Source of the DNA: Gnetum montanum
Lineage: Eukaryota; Streptophyta; Gnetopsida; Gnetales; Gnetaceae
Length of the DNA stretch: 64,000 nucleotides
Direction: 5' to 3'
Assembly: GCA_015680685.1 (NCBI GenBank)
Contig: MNCI01016277.1
Location: forward strand, 283,542-347,541
The notes under the pieces were generated by a model, which saw nothing but the letters and a program-made list of their open reading frames with translations, was not told the DNA's origin and made no database searches. Positions 1-11,110 of this stretch are shown here, piece after piece. The translations under genes were made by a program, and so were the position numbers. Within the stretch, counting starts at the first letter, position 1; each line of letters starts with the position of its first letter.

Positions 1-1790
1 AACCACTAGCCTTCTAGAGGACTGGAGATAGGGACGAACACACCTATGCCATCGACCAATCATAGGGATGATCACACCTACACTCTCCCACTCTTAGGAT
101 GAGGCGTGAGATAGGAGCCTCACCAATGCATCACAATGGAGGTCAATCCATACTACCTCTAGGGTGCCTCATCACCAACTGGTCCACACCCTCATGCTAG
201 CACCACCTACCAATGACCATCACAAGCATTATTGCGAAAACATATACACAATTTTACTAGCTTAAGCCAACACATATCTTAATCACAACCCACCCAACCA
301 AACATAATCGTACAAATCCATCCCTAATAGTTACAATCATTCCATGAAAAATAATAACATGATGCAACAGGACAACATGAAGATCTCAATATGACTAAAA
401 AAATACCATATTTCTCAAAAGACATGTACTTCCATACAAATGACCACTATAATAACCTTCAAAATTATATATGCCCTAAGAGAATCCCACGATTAGAAAG
501 TACTCTCCTCAATGATCCCAACAATACTAATTATACCTAAATTGGACTCTTGGAAGCTAAGTTATGCATGTTCAAAGTTTTATTAATAAAATAATATTTA
601 AATAATATTTGGAATGCCCAAAAAATGCTTGCATCCCAATAAGTCCCACAAATAGCATATTCTAATCATACAAGGCTCATTAACATCACAAATCATATTC
701 CACAAGTCCACATCATCCCATACATCCCATATATATTAATAAATAATTCATAACCAAAACATATAATTTTGGAAAATATGCAAAATAACATACCTATGCT
801 TAGACTTTGAGTTATCCACTCCACATGCCCCCATTGCATGATCATAAACACTTATCCAGCACAAAAGTATAGGGAAAATATAAAGACAATCCACCAATTA
901 AAATTGTTGGGGTAGAAAGGTTGAAATAAGTAGAAAATATTTAAAAATCCTATAGGAATCCATTTCACTCCCAACAAGTTTTGCACCCATGTAGATATGA
1001 CCGCAACAATTTCAAATCCAAGTTCAGAACAAGCAAAAAGTATCAACAAGGCTCAAAATCTAGAAAAAGAAGAGAGAAAAAGAAAAATGGTAGAAAACAT
1101 ACTCCTATGCACTTCTATTTTTGTGAATAGACAAAAAAAATAGAACCCCAAAACCAAATTTTTATGGGTGGCAAAAAAAAGGACAATGGTAAACATTGGT
1201 GGGGGGAATAGAATAAACATAAAACCTATATGTTTTCTTTATGTTAAAATAAAAGAAAACCAACGATGCACTCTCCTCACATCATGTGAGTTACCTTTTT
1301 TTATTCCTTTTTATTTCCATTTAAATTCTTTCTTATATTTTTTTTTTCAAAAACCATTTTCATAAGTTATTTTCATTTTTTGTCTCCACAACTAATACCA
1401 TAAACTTTAATTGTATGTAACAAACACACTGAGACTCCAAATGAAAATCCATTTGAACCTACGAGATCCTTATCATATTCTCTACACATTTACATGCCAA
1501 AACCACACTAAAATAACATGCAACATAGGGCTATAGTACAAATGCCTACATACCAAAATCACACATAAAGCATAAAAACATATCAAATAGGTGCTCGTGT
1601 ATCCCAATCTAACACCCCTACTAGTAACATCACTTGTGTAACACATCACACAAGGCTAGTGTACATAATCATGTTAGTTAAGCATGTAAAGACATCATAA
1701 TTGTAACATAGAAACGAAGCCTCATAACATATAAAATATATTAACTCATCTCCAACAACCCATCAGGACTCCACATGTAATGTCTAAATC
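1..1790. other. AT-rich stretch without a recognisable gene
   Basis: No frame here stays open long enough, or carries a motif clear enough, to support a gene on either strand. The text is AT-rich with short A and T runs (for example around 1080-1150 and 1330-1375). I see no LTR ends, primer-binding site or tandem array. It lies beyond the point where the family 1 gag relic on the minus strand loses similarity, near 1850, so it may be the flank of that truncated copy or sequence fused to it by deletion. Confidence 0.5.
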
Positions 1791-1849
1791 ATAAGTGTAT
1801 GATCATACCTACCAGCTTTGGGTGAGGTGTAACAATTGTCTTATCCATG

Positions 1850-3438
1850 TTTGATACATAGCTTAACTCTAACTCTATAACTCTCCTTTTAGCTTTAATA
1901 AACTCCAAAGTGTTTCTTTGATGATCTCCTATCTGTAATAATTGATATATGCTAATACTAGCCTTGAAATGTTTGATAACTTCAATCAAATTTTATTCTT
2001 CATCTTCATAAAAACCTTATTTCTTCATCCATTAATAAGATCTTGATTTTGAGTACTTTGTTCTACTTGATCTTCTTTATTTTTATTTTTCTCTCTTCTA
2101 CTTGGTTCAAAAATCTTTCTCTTAGTAGATGGATCAAAAATAACATTTAGAGGTCTAGAAGTAGTTAATCTTTCTTTTGATCGAAGATTATATCTATTTT
2201 CTTCATTTTTATTACACTCTTTACATAACAATATATCTTCTTTAGAACTTTATAAAGAAGATGTATTACTAGATCCATTACTAGAAGATTTGCTTGTGTA
2301 ATTAACACTAGATAGCTCATTATCTAATTCAATATCAAGGAAATTGGACATAACAATATCACTTTCATCCTTATCTTCTACTAACTTAGTATATTGATGC
2401 TTATATTTCCTATTTTTCTTTTCCTCCTTGATCATAACTTTTGCCAAATCTTTCTCTAGTTTCACCACTTTGTTGAATAAGTCTCTCATTAACTATCCTT
2501 TTTCATATTCTTTGCTCTCTAACTCTTGCTCCATTTTAATATGAGATCATCCTAGTAAAGATTTAAGTTAAGCAAAATCTTGCTTAGGAATCATCATTTT
2601 TTCTTCTCTTTTTTGAGTTGTGATAATCTCTTCATGATTCACGTTCATTTATTTTTCTAGTTATATAGCTTCACTAAAGTAGTCATTTAGTGTTAGCAAG
2701 TTTGGAGTTCTTATTAACCAAATTGAAATATTGGGATTCATAGCCTTAAGATAAGTATCTCTAAGCATTTCATTATATGATCTATATTATCTTCGAAAGA
2801 TCCCAAAAATTTGTTGAAACTTAATATTGAAATCTCTAATTGACTCTTTAAATCCTTACTTATCATTTGTTAGTCCACAAGATAGTTGTTGTTGATCCAA
2901 TTGATTTCCCAAACGAGACTAAGACAAGATTTTTCATGTCATCTTAACTTGTGACACTATTTCTTAGTAAGTTTAAATACCAGATCTGAGCCATATCCTT
3001 TAAATTTTCCACAAATAGCCTACAATCTTGATCTTGATGTTGAACATTTGCATGAGCTAAAGGTAACTCAAATATGTGAATATACTCTTTAGCTAAGTAA
3101 GCCTTTCTAGGAATAAAAGTTTCAGAAAAATATTTGTAAACTACCTTAGGAATATCATTGTAGTTTTGAAATCCTAATGGTGTAACTCTTTGCCAAGGAT
3201 TTGCCATCCTATTAGAATTCCTTATGATTGTTGAATTTTTATATTTCTTTGGTCTTCTCTTATAGACTAATAAACCAAACAGAAGGGGTGATCTTCTTAT
3301 CTTTCTAGTCTTTACTCCATGACTTGTTCCAAACTCAAAAAGTTGTTTCTATTCTTGTTTAAATGAGTAATCAGTCTTATAATCAAGAGTTTCTTTGGAA
3401 CCTTTGAAATCTTCCACACTATCAATCTATTTAGTCAT
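1850..3438 (-). pseudogene. family 1 gag pseudogene (truncated)
   Basis: Decayed minus-strand copy of the gag at 60751-62300. In order it shows: an ATG at 3438-3436 (an in-frame stop follows within a few codons); the capsid core near 3207-2944 with MANPWQRVTPLGF and the downstream MAQIWYLNL; the charged segment NKVVKLEKDLAKV near 2489-2430; the serine-rich patch; NLRSKERLTTSRPLNV near 2190; and YQLLQIGDHQR near 1935. Similarity ends around 1850, before the protease. There are many frameshifts and stops. A TAA at 2651-2649 sits at the same codon as the TAG that ends the capsid ORF in the other two copies, and the next codon is ATG. It codes for a structural protein relic, certainly non-functional. 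Confidence 0.85.
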
Positions 3439-3536
3439 GAACTGAAAATAGTATCTAATTTCTTAAATCCTTCTATTAACAAATAACTATTAGTATGCTA
3501 GGACTATCAGGCTTATGAACTTAGAGGACACATTTT

Positions 3537-3553
3537 CAACCCTCCTAGCACCA
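3537..3553 (-). other. primer-binding site relic of the minus-strand family 1 copy
   Basis: Read on the minus strand, a sequence starting TGGTGCTAGGAGGG lies 7 bp after the LTR terminus CACCAATA. It matches the PBS of the plus-strand copies (TGGCGCTAGAAGGAGGG) with a few changes. Order and spacing are the same as at 52154 and 60641, which fixes the orientation of this copy. Confidence 0.7.
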
Positions 3554-3560
3554 AAACAAC

Positions 3561-4450
3561 TATTGGTGACTATTTGGGACCAAACTGCCAACATTGGGGT
3601 GTCTCCAAGTCTCATGATCTTTGGGGTCATAAGAATGAAGGTGTTCTTTAAATAGAGTTTAAGTGCTTGTTGGTCGTTGGCAACACCAAGGCCTAGATAC
3701 CTTCAAATAGACTTAGTAGTTATGAAATGAGATAATCGTGAGTATGTGTTTGTTGTTGTGAATGTTTAAATGATTGGATTGTGTATGAAACCATAATTGG
3801 CTATCATAAAATAAATTTAGCTACCTTTGTTGAATTCTATGAGCTATTGAAGATTCCTCTTTTGTCCAATCACTTAGTCTACATAGTCCCTATAGTACAT
3901 TACTTGTAACAAATAAAATTTTATGAAAACATTTGAGCACAATTCTACCAATCTACTCCTAATTTCCCCTAAAGAGAAAGTTCCATAAGAGAACTAGAAA
4001 TAGAGAGAATCTATACTTAGAAAGAGAAAGAAAAGAAAGTAGAATTTCATGAAATCTCAAATATTTAAGCAAGATAAATTGACATGAGAAAATACTTCAT
4101 AATAAAGCTATTCCTAATTCAATAACTATGCATTATCCAAACCTTCTGAGCTCAACAAGCAATTTCATAAAGACAATCTTATTATATTACAAAAAATTGT
4201 TGCATAAACAACAAAGTACGAGTCTCTATTTTGGATAGTTAATAGATGTCAAAGATTGCATTCAACAAAGCTTTCAAAAATTTGACAATTTCTTGATTGA
4301 AATTACAAGGCAATACAATCTAAAACAAGGAAGCTATTTTAGTCTCATTAAAGTATCAAAGATTTTCCTAGATTCTCTACACTTAAAATAGGCAATTTCA
4401 TTAAGACATTACAATTAAATTGCTCATGAGGCTTTTCAACAACATAAGCT
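3561..4450 (-). mobile_element. family 1 LTR fragment (R/U5 part)
   Basis: Minus-strand match to the promoter-distal 3' portion of LTR3 (about 59735-60633). It includes the block around CTTGGTGTTGCCA, the purine/pyrimidine stretch behind TTCTAGTTTTCTTGTGGAAC, and the terminal CCAATA next to the PBS. No TATA box or distal U3 of family 1 remains. At about 4450 the similarity stops and is replaced by U3 sequence of family B. Confidence 0.8.
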
Positions 4451-5662
4451 CATGTGCCCGTATCCTGTAGGTGTGCAATGCTATACGTGAACTTGGCTAC
4501 GCTGTGACTATACCACTCGAACTATATGTTCCGAGATCCAATGTGCTAACAATGCAAACAAAAAATGGAGCTTATGCTCCAAGACTATGTCTTCCCTGCT
4601 CTTACAAGTAGGGTCAAGCGTAGGAACAATGTTTTGGGAGCTAACCAGGGAGTGTGCAAAATGAAGTAACATTACTGATTTCACCAAGGAGATGCCATAC
4701 TGAGGAAGGTTTCTATCAACAAGTTCTAGAGTTTCCCGAAGACATCTTGATGCTTCTGTACTAGTGTTGCATTACTCACGTTGTTGAGTACATTGGCATA
4801 GTGTAAGTGGCTGCTTACTACGCTGTGCTACACTACGTAGCATAGCATAGCATAGCCACTGGTTTTGACTGAACTTGTGTTGGAGCTAAAAGCATTTGTC
4901 TAAGGCTTAGTCATGCTAACAACTACAACTTTTTTCCTTCATGTCGAGAAGCCTTTGAACTCGTTGAACTTATGTTTGAAGCATTTTTACTACTCTTGCA
5001 TTGTTGCTATGCTGTGCTATGCTATGTAGTGTAGCACAGCATAGTGACCAGCGTATCTTGCTTCTTCGTTTAATCCATCATTTTCTAGTGAGAAAATTTG
5101 CTTGAGGCCTGGGGGCTAAGTGGGGCAACCAGTTTTGGAGGCCGATGTGTTGCTGAGTACAACTTTCTTATTTGAATCACTTGGCAAGATAGGCCTTTCT
5201 ACTTTGCTTTTTCTATGTTGTGCTACGCTACATAGCGTAGCATAACATAGAACCTTGTGTTGACTGAATCTTGACTTATTTTTGTAATCATTCTATCAAT
5301 TTTCACTTAGATGCTTGAGCAACTATCTTTTGAGGCTTGCTACGTTGCATAGCATAGTGTAGCGTAGTAGACTTCTTCACTAGAAAACTTGCTGAACTAT
5401 TTTGCTCATCCCAAACACTCTCACCAAATCCTAGCATAGTTTTTGCATAGACTGTCAGCTGGGTCAATTGTCTAGTTAGGGAGGCTGGAGAGTCTGTCGA
5501 GCCTATAAGCTCTGGAGATAGAAAATTTGTCGAACTAGTCAGTATAACCTCAATGCCTACATTTTCCTGCTGAACTATCATGACACTGCACTTGTGGAAT
5601 TCCATGCCTAAATTCCAAGACCCTGTTGAGGCATGAGGGTCCTAAAATTTTATGGTGTTTCA
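4451..5662 (-). mobile_element. family B (Tat-like) LTR, U3 part, 3' LTR of copy A
   Basis: Read on the minus strand it begins TGAAACACC at 5662 and resembles the first ~60 bp of the plus-strand LTR at 20567 (the shared stretch continues through AACAGGGTCTTGGAATT versus ACCAGGCCTTGCAATTC). Both copies then carry TACG/TAGC palindromes. It ends abruptly at about 4450 against family 1 R/U5. No family B TATA box or U5 is left, so this is either a truncated 3' LTR or the U3 half of a chimeric LTR. Confidence 0.65.
4818..5367. repeat. cluster of 38-bp palindromes in the U3
   Basis: Three intervals of exactly 38 bp (4818-4855, 5007-5044, 5213-5250) have two 18-bp arms around a 2-bp centre. By eye the arms differ at 4, 2 and 1 positions respectively. 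A shorter relative is at 5340-5367. All are built from CTACG/CTATG-type pentamers. The core at 5221-5240 is GCTACGCTA-CA-TAGCGTAGC extended by CTATGTT/AACATAG. The sequence between them is not palindromic. They could form hairpins or cruciforms, or act as dyad protein sites; no function is shown. Confidence 0.85.
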
Positions 5663-5985
5663 GTGCACATTTTAGATGTTTTTTCCAAATTTATGCATGC
5701 TTTGCATAATTTAGATGTTTCCTCTAAACTTTGTTCATAGTTTAGATGTTTTTTTTTTATTTTCAAATTTACGCATGCTTTAGATAATTTAGATGTTTTT
5801 TCTAAACTTATGCTCGCTTTTTCTAAATTTATGCATAATGTAGATGCTATTTTCTAAATTTATGCATAACTTTCATGTTTTTTCCAAATTTATCCATAAT
5901 TTAGAGGCCTTTTCTAAATTTTTGCATAATTTAGGCTAAGAGTTAGTTTTGGGCTATAAACTTTTGGCTATAAAAGCTATAAAAT
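5663..5985. repeat. AT-rich degenerate tandem repeat, ~36-bp unit
   Basis: About eight diverged units built on TTTAGATG, a T-run, CTAAATTTATGCATAA. Unit length varies from about 30 to 42 bp. It lies just inside the 3' LTR of family B copy A and may be the AT-rich spacer before that LTR. Confidence 0.75.
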
Positions 5986-5989
5986 ATGG

Positions 5990-6250
5990 TAACAATGTTT
6001 TTATGTAATTGCTTAAGCTAATTTAGAAAAAGCATCTTAGAGATTTTTATGAAGACTAATTTCACCTCTGACTAGATGTTTTGTCTAAATTTTCTAAGTG
6101 TTTCCATAATGTAAGGCTACACAAGGTTGTAATAATGTTTTTGTGTGGAATTTCTTAGACTAATTTAGAAAACACATTAGAGCTTTTTACAAAGGGTAAT
6201 TTCATCTTTGACTAGATGTTTTTTCTAAATTTTCTAAGTAATTCTGATAG
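5990..6250. repeat. two-copy duplication, ~130-bp unit
   Basis: Two adjacent diverged copies (about 5993-6113 and 6140-6246). Each runs from GTAACAATGTTTTT or GTAATAATGTTTTT through CTAATTTAGAAAA to a shared CTAGATGTTTTGTCTAAATT-like end. The end of each unit reuses the TTAGATG/TCTAAAT words of the neighbouring array, so both may have grown from the same sequence. Confidence 0.65.
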
Positions 6251-6309
6251 GTCATAATTTTTTTTGCTTTACTTCATTCAAGGTCTTTTTAAGGCTTTTC
6301 CTCATCGTA

Positions 6310-9300
6310 GTGGAGCTAATTGGTATCTTGTGCTACATTGGTCATCCCAAGACCAACACCCCACCACATGACATGCCTTTCGAAAAGCTCTTGTTATGGT
6401 TTTTACCTAGCGCAAGGGACTCCTTTGCCTACCTTCTTAGGAACTTCAGTGTGATGCTATGGATACACTTGTTCATAGATGTAGTTAGGATTGTTATGGA
6501 GATCCCATTGCCTCAAGCATATAGCCTAATTACTAGATACATTACTAACAAGATACTTCCTAAGACCGCAAGGGGACTAGTGGATTCCATAAGTCCACAT
6601 TACATTATAGAGATCTAGAAAATGCCAAAGTATAGTTAGTATAATACTAACAATACTCTGATGATGGTGCCTAGAGCCCACACATTAATCCAAAACCTAC
6701 CTAGCACTGTGTATCATCTATAGGGGTAAACATGGTTATTGTAATGCTTTTATGCTTTTGGCATGACTACCTTCCCTAACTTCGTTGATTTTACAACTTC
6801 TTGTAGGTACAAGGTCAATGATCAAGGTTTGATCATCAATGATCAAATCTTGGCAATGCCTCAAACTACTTTGGAAAAATTCACCAAGAGTCCTCAAATC
6901 AAAACTACTGTGTATCAATAGTTAAGAGGGAACTTTGATGCATACGTCCCCAGGTTTAATCATGTATATAAGAAGTGTAAGGATAATGAGACAATGCACA
7001 ATTGATGGGAAGATTCTAATAGCATGGATCAAACCCTTGTAGCTAGGATCTCCACTCAAACCACACTAAAGGTTATAAATTCTATTGTTTTATGGCTATA
7101 AGTATTCTATTGCTTTGCCTAGTTATTAAAATTTCTCATGTTGATGCTAAACTTTGGTTGTTGCTTCATAGGACCTTCCACCTTAGCTAATGTCACTATA
7201 CCACTTTTAGATTCACATCATGAGAGTACCCTCATATGAATGTTTGATGAGATGACATTATCATAGGAATGGCTAAAGGGATAGATACTTGGATACATTC
7301 AAGCAAACATCTAGCATGCATGTTTGCTCAATGTATTCATGTCACCTATCCCTTCCATTCCTACTAGGCAAGTTTTGCATGTCATCGACTCCTTTGATAA
7401 GAAGGTTGGTCATTTTATCACCATTATCTGAGGTGTAAAGGTGAACATGGATGTAGGTGTGAGCCTCTTCTATGACTTGTTTGGTATCCCTACTGATGGG
7501 ACAAGGGTTCCCACTAGAATAGTAAGGGAATCAGGCCATCACAATGAATTTATGGAGTGGCTTGCTACAAACATGCACCACTATGGAATTTCGATGAATA
7601 GCTTTACAAACCTTAATGCAAAGGAATCTTATCCTTTTTTTAGTTCTTGTGCATTTCCCAAACTACTATCACAAAAGAAGGTAATTGGCCTAGCATGGGG
7701 GTGGACCTTTAAGAAGGTCATGATGGAGGACATTAAATTTGATTGGACAGCTACTTTGGCTACTTGGCTTTAGAAGGAGATCCTTAGACTTTGTACTGAT
7801 ACCTCTATGATAATCCATATGAACTTTGCATTTTTCGCAGGTTATCTAAAAAGGTTTGCTAACTTTCTAGGCCTTGGATAAAGCACATTTATCCAACAGT
7901 GTAGGCTTAGAACCTACTAGAGGAGATGGATGATATGTTATCCATCACCAATAATAATCTCAATGTTAGGCAATGAAATTTTCCTGATAGTACTAATGAT
8001 GATGAGCCTCTCGTTTTTCCTACTAATGTCTAGAATGCCAAACAATAGTGTATGTAGGCCAAAGAAGGAGCTACAGAGAAACTCAATAGGCCTATGGAGG
8101 AGGCACCCCTACCATCAGATCATCCTACCCTAAAGAAGCTTAAGTTTAAACTTTAGGCCATCAAAGCAGTTAGTTATAAGTATGATTTATTTAAATTTCT
8201 CTATTTCATGTTTTAAAGTTTATGGTTACTTTATGGTTTCATGTGTTAAATAGTTTTCTATGTGCTATGGTTGTAGGCAAGCGTTAAGCTATGGAAAACC
8301 AAGCTACTATGGAGCTAGAACAAAGATGTGTAGAAGAGGCACTCCTAAAGAAACTTGTGGTTGAAGGGCTTGTCGATGTAGATATAAATGATCTAGATGC
8401 CTTGTTTGGAGAGGTAGTACCAAGAACATTACCCATCAACACCTCTAAGAAGGAAGAGGAGAAGGATCCAAGTATGCTTATGGCTTAATATTTTCATTAT
8501 ATCTTATAATTTCATTTTGGTTTTCATCCTAACCATTTGATGATTGTTATGCTTACAATAGTTCTTGAGCCACTAGTGTAAGCGCCTATCCCTATGTTTT
8601 ATGTGAAACCATGGGTGGAGACTCTAGACAAGCTGAGGTTAATGTGTGGAATGGCTAAGGAAATCATCAACCAATTGCAACAAGTTTCATCGGAGATAGG
8701 TAAGGTCTTTGTTTTATGTACCTTAGTTGCTTGTCTATGTTATAGGTTATGCTTGCATTATGACTATCTTAGGTTTTTCTTTATGTTTATGGTTATATTT
8801 CATGCTTGTGTAGTGCCTTCTATAGAGTGGGACCCTAGTAGAGACATGGAGATCAACTCCTTGCTTAAGCTTTCCTTTGATGTATCTAGTGTACCCTTGA
8901 AGTTGTGTGAGATTGCTACTAATCTAGCAATGTCATGTGCAAGAACTTCATGAGAGCTAAAGAGCTCCAATGAATCCCTATGGAAGGAAGTTATTTCTTT
9001 AAGGAAAAATACTCAACAATAGGAGGATATGATTAGATATCTCCAAGATCATAAGGCCTTTGTGGAAGCCCAAGTGGCTAACTTAGGGGAGTTGTAGACT
9101 AAGAAGATCACGTGGGTCGATTACTGGCATTGTTCAAGATAAAGTAGTGATTCCAATGCTAGAGATAGAAAAATAGCATATGCAAATGGACCTCATCACC
9201 TAGAAGGTTAAGAACTAGAAGGATCACTATGCTTGGGTCCTTAAGTGGGATAACACATAAAAATGTCATAAGTGATAGTACAAGGTGGATTAGGGGGCCT

Positions 9301-9822
9301 ACCTAAAGTAGCTCAAGGAGGATTGAGTTCAATACCGTAAATGAGAGCTATTCATCCAAGGGATCTAGGAGATGAGTGCTTATTAGCTTTTTGAAATTAA
9401 TCTCATAGTAGAGCAATCCACTACTCTTTAAATTACCACTACTACAAGTGAGACCTCTACTACTGTTCCTACCTAGAAGCCTCCTGCTTGGACTCCTATA
9501 GATAAGAATGACATTCTCTTTGGTGTTGATCTTGGGAATGTTGACTAAATCAACATGATAGAGGATTACATCCTCCATAGTTTAGAGGAAGGCCTTCCCA
9601 TCTACCCCTAGAAGTCATGGAGCCAAAATCTTCATAGGTTTAATATATTTTATGTTTTAGTCTTGGTTTTTAGTATGCTTTTGATTTTGGCTATGGGTTA
9701 CTAACTAGTTATATGTTGTTGCATTTTAAGCATTAAGAGCCATTGGAAACCCTAGTGATGAGGGTGGGAATGACCCAACACTTCCTCCTCCAAATGCCAC
9801 TCATCATCCTCCATTAGTTTAG
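6310..9822 (+). pseudogene. decayed multi-exon gene, antisense within a Tat-like element
   Basis: Open plus-strand blocks are separated by six short GT-AG gaps: 6725-6806, 7072-7171, 8180-8276, 8472-8561, 8700-8813 and 9638-9730 (82-114 bp each). The last has TACTAAC before its acceptor. Exon-like blocks encode, in order: a hydrophobic segment (LLLWFLPSARDSFAYLLRNF); YKVNDQGLIINDQ; the longest clean stretch at 7441-7773 (VSLFYDLFGIPTDGT); an acidic block (8291-8488); a coiled-coil-like block near 8990-9090; and a proline-rich end (DPTLPPPNATHHPPLV) with stop at 9820-9822. Several stops interrupt it. It lies between the protease and 3' LTR of minus-strand copy A. Tat elements are known to carry antisense extra ORFs there, and introns in antisense survive retrotransposition. 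I do not recognise the protein. Confidence 0.55.
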
Positions 9823-10597
9823 CTTGTTGTCTATCAATTTTTGTTTTCATGTTGGCTATGCCTAGCCAACAGTATCTTGTAGATGATTATTATTTTTTGA
9901 CATTTTAACCACATAGTATGGCCATTGCTATGTATGGATATCGAAAATTTAACTTTAAATTTAAATATTTGGTTTCATTTCTGGCTATATATCATGTAGT
10001 AAATGTTCTAAAAGTTGAGAATGGCTATGTTGACTTTTTAGTTATAGGACCAAATGGCTAATCGATGCAATAATAGTCTAAAAAAACAAGTATAATAAGA
10101 AAGATGGTTCGTAGCTTTAGGCCATGTTGTGTGATTGTGGCTATGTTTCCAGTTTAAGGCCATGGTGGGCCATGATGCTAGTTTAAGGTCCTAGTAGAAT
10201 AGAATGTCAGTTTAACATCTTAGCAGAAGGGCTATAAAATTAAGCATATTTATAAGCCCTTTTCAAAGTTAATAACATAAGTAAAAATAAAGAAAGGTTG
10301 TAATAAATAGGTAAAAATGCAAATGAACTTAGGCTACATGCATAGGACATGTGCATAAAGAGTAAAACAACAAATGCATAAAAAGATATAATAAACTGCA
10401 AAGGAAAAGTAAGGCTACATGGCTATTGATGCATATGCTCATAGGGGCATGGAAGGTTAAGCCAAATTTCACTTGCATAGATTCTTTCTAATATTTGCAA
10501 GATTAGGGAGTGAGTAAGGCCTACTCTACAAAATATTTTATTTTCCATCTCCCTTGCTTATTATGTTAAAAGGAAGTTCATCCCATAATGTATCTAG
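9823..10597. other. non-coding spacer between convergent coding blocks
   Basis: AT-rich sequence between the stop of the plus-strand pseudogene and the end of the minus-strand protease. No RT, RNase H or integrase motif is visible in any frame. The pol region expected after protease in a complete Ty3/gypsy element is therefore missing from copy A. Confidence 0.6.
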
Positions 10598-11110
10598 TTA
10601 CTTGTTGCTATCATTGTTGGATTTTTTGGATTGTTTCTTTTCATGGCTAGGAGCTTCTTCTTGAAGCTCTACTTTGGACCCCTTCTCTATGTCTACATTG
10701 TTGACAACTAGGGAAACCACATTATCACCATGAATAATGATTTCACCTCCCTCATAAGGAAGGTGATTTTCTTGATGGATGGAAGAGGACATAGCTCACA
10801 ATTGAGCCAACCAAGGTCTTCCAAGGATCAGGTTGAATTTTGGTGTCTCTTCCATCACAAAGAAGTTGGAAATTGTTGGGAATTGCTCCTTGGCTATAAA
10901 ATCAAAGGAGATAGATCCCTTGATGATAAATATTAATCCATTAAAGGACTTAAGAGCTTCAATGATTGTAGGTTTTATCTTCTTAGTTAAGCCCAAGCAT
11001 TCAATGATGGTGCATGGGATGACATTAGTTGCAACTCTATCATCAACATGCACCCTATGGATTTTAAATTATCTTATGCATATGGTTATGAATAAAGGGG
11101 TTATAGTTAC
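10598..11110 (-). pseudogene. retrotransposon aspartic protease relic (family B, copy A)
   Basis: The minus-strand frame has the pepsin-type fold signature of plant Ty3/gypsy proteases. The active-site region reads HVDDRVATNVIP near 11050, where the usual V-D-(S/G)-G-(S/A) is expected, so the catalytic glycine context is damaged. It is followed by CTIIECLGL and, ~60 residues later, NLILGRPWLAQL (10800-10835), the conserved LGRPW strand. After one stop it continues with SSIHQENHLPYEGGE and IIIHGD, typical of the segment after the protease core. It would have cleaved the Gag-Pol polyprotein. It lies downstream of gag on the same strand. No intact active site is seen. Confidence 0.75.

Noticed and set aside
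1168-1365. 65-codon frame in the left flank
   Set aside because: Phe-rich translation of T-runs, no conservation or context.
4818-5367. Terminal inverted repeats of MITEs or a tRNA/hairpin RNA gene
   Set aside because: The dyads are internal to an LTR, lack target duplications and have 2-bp centres; no tRNA boxes.
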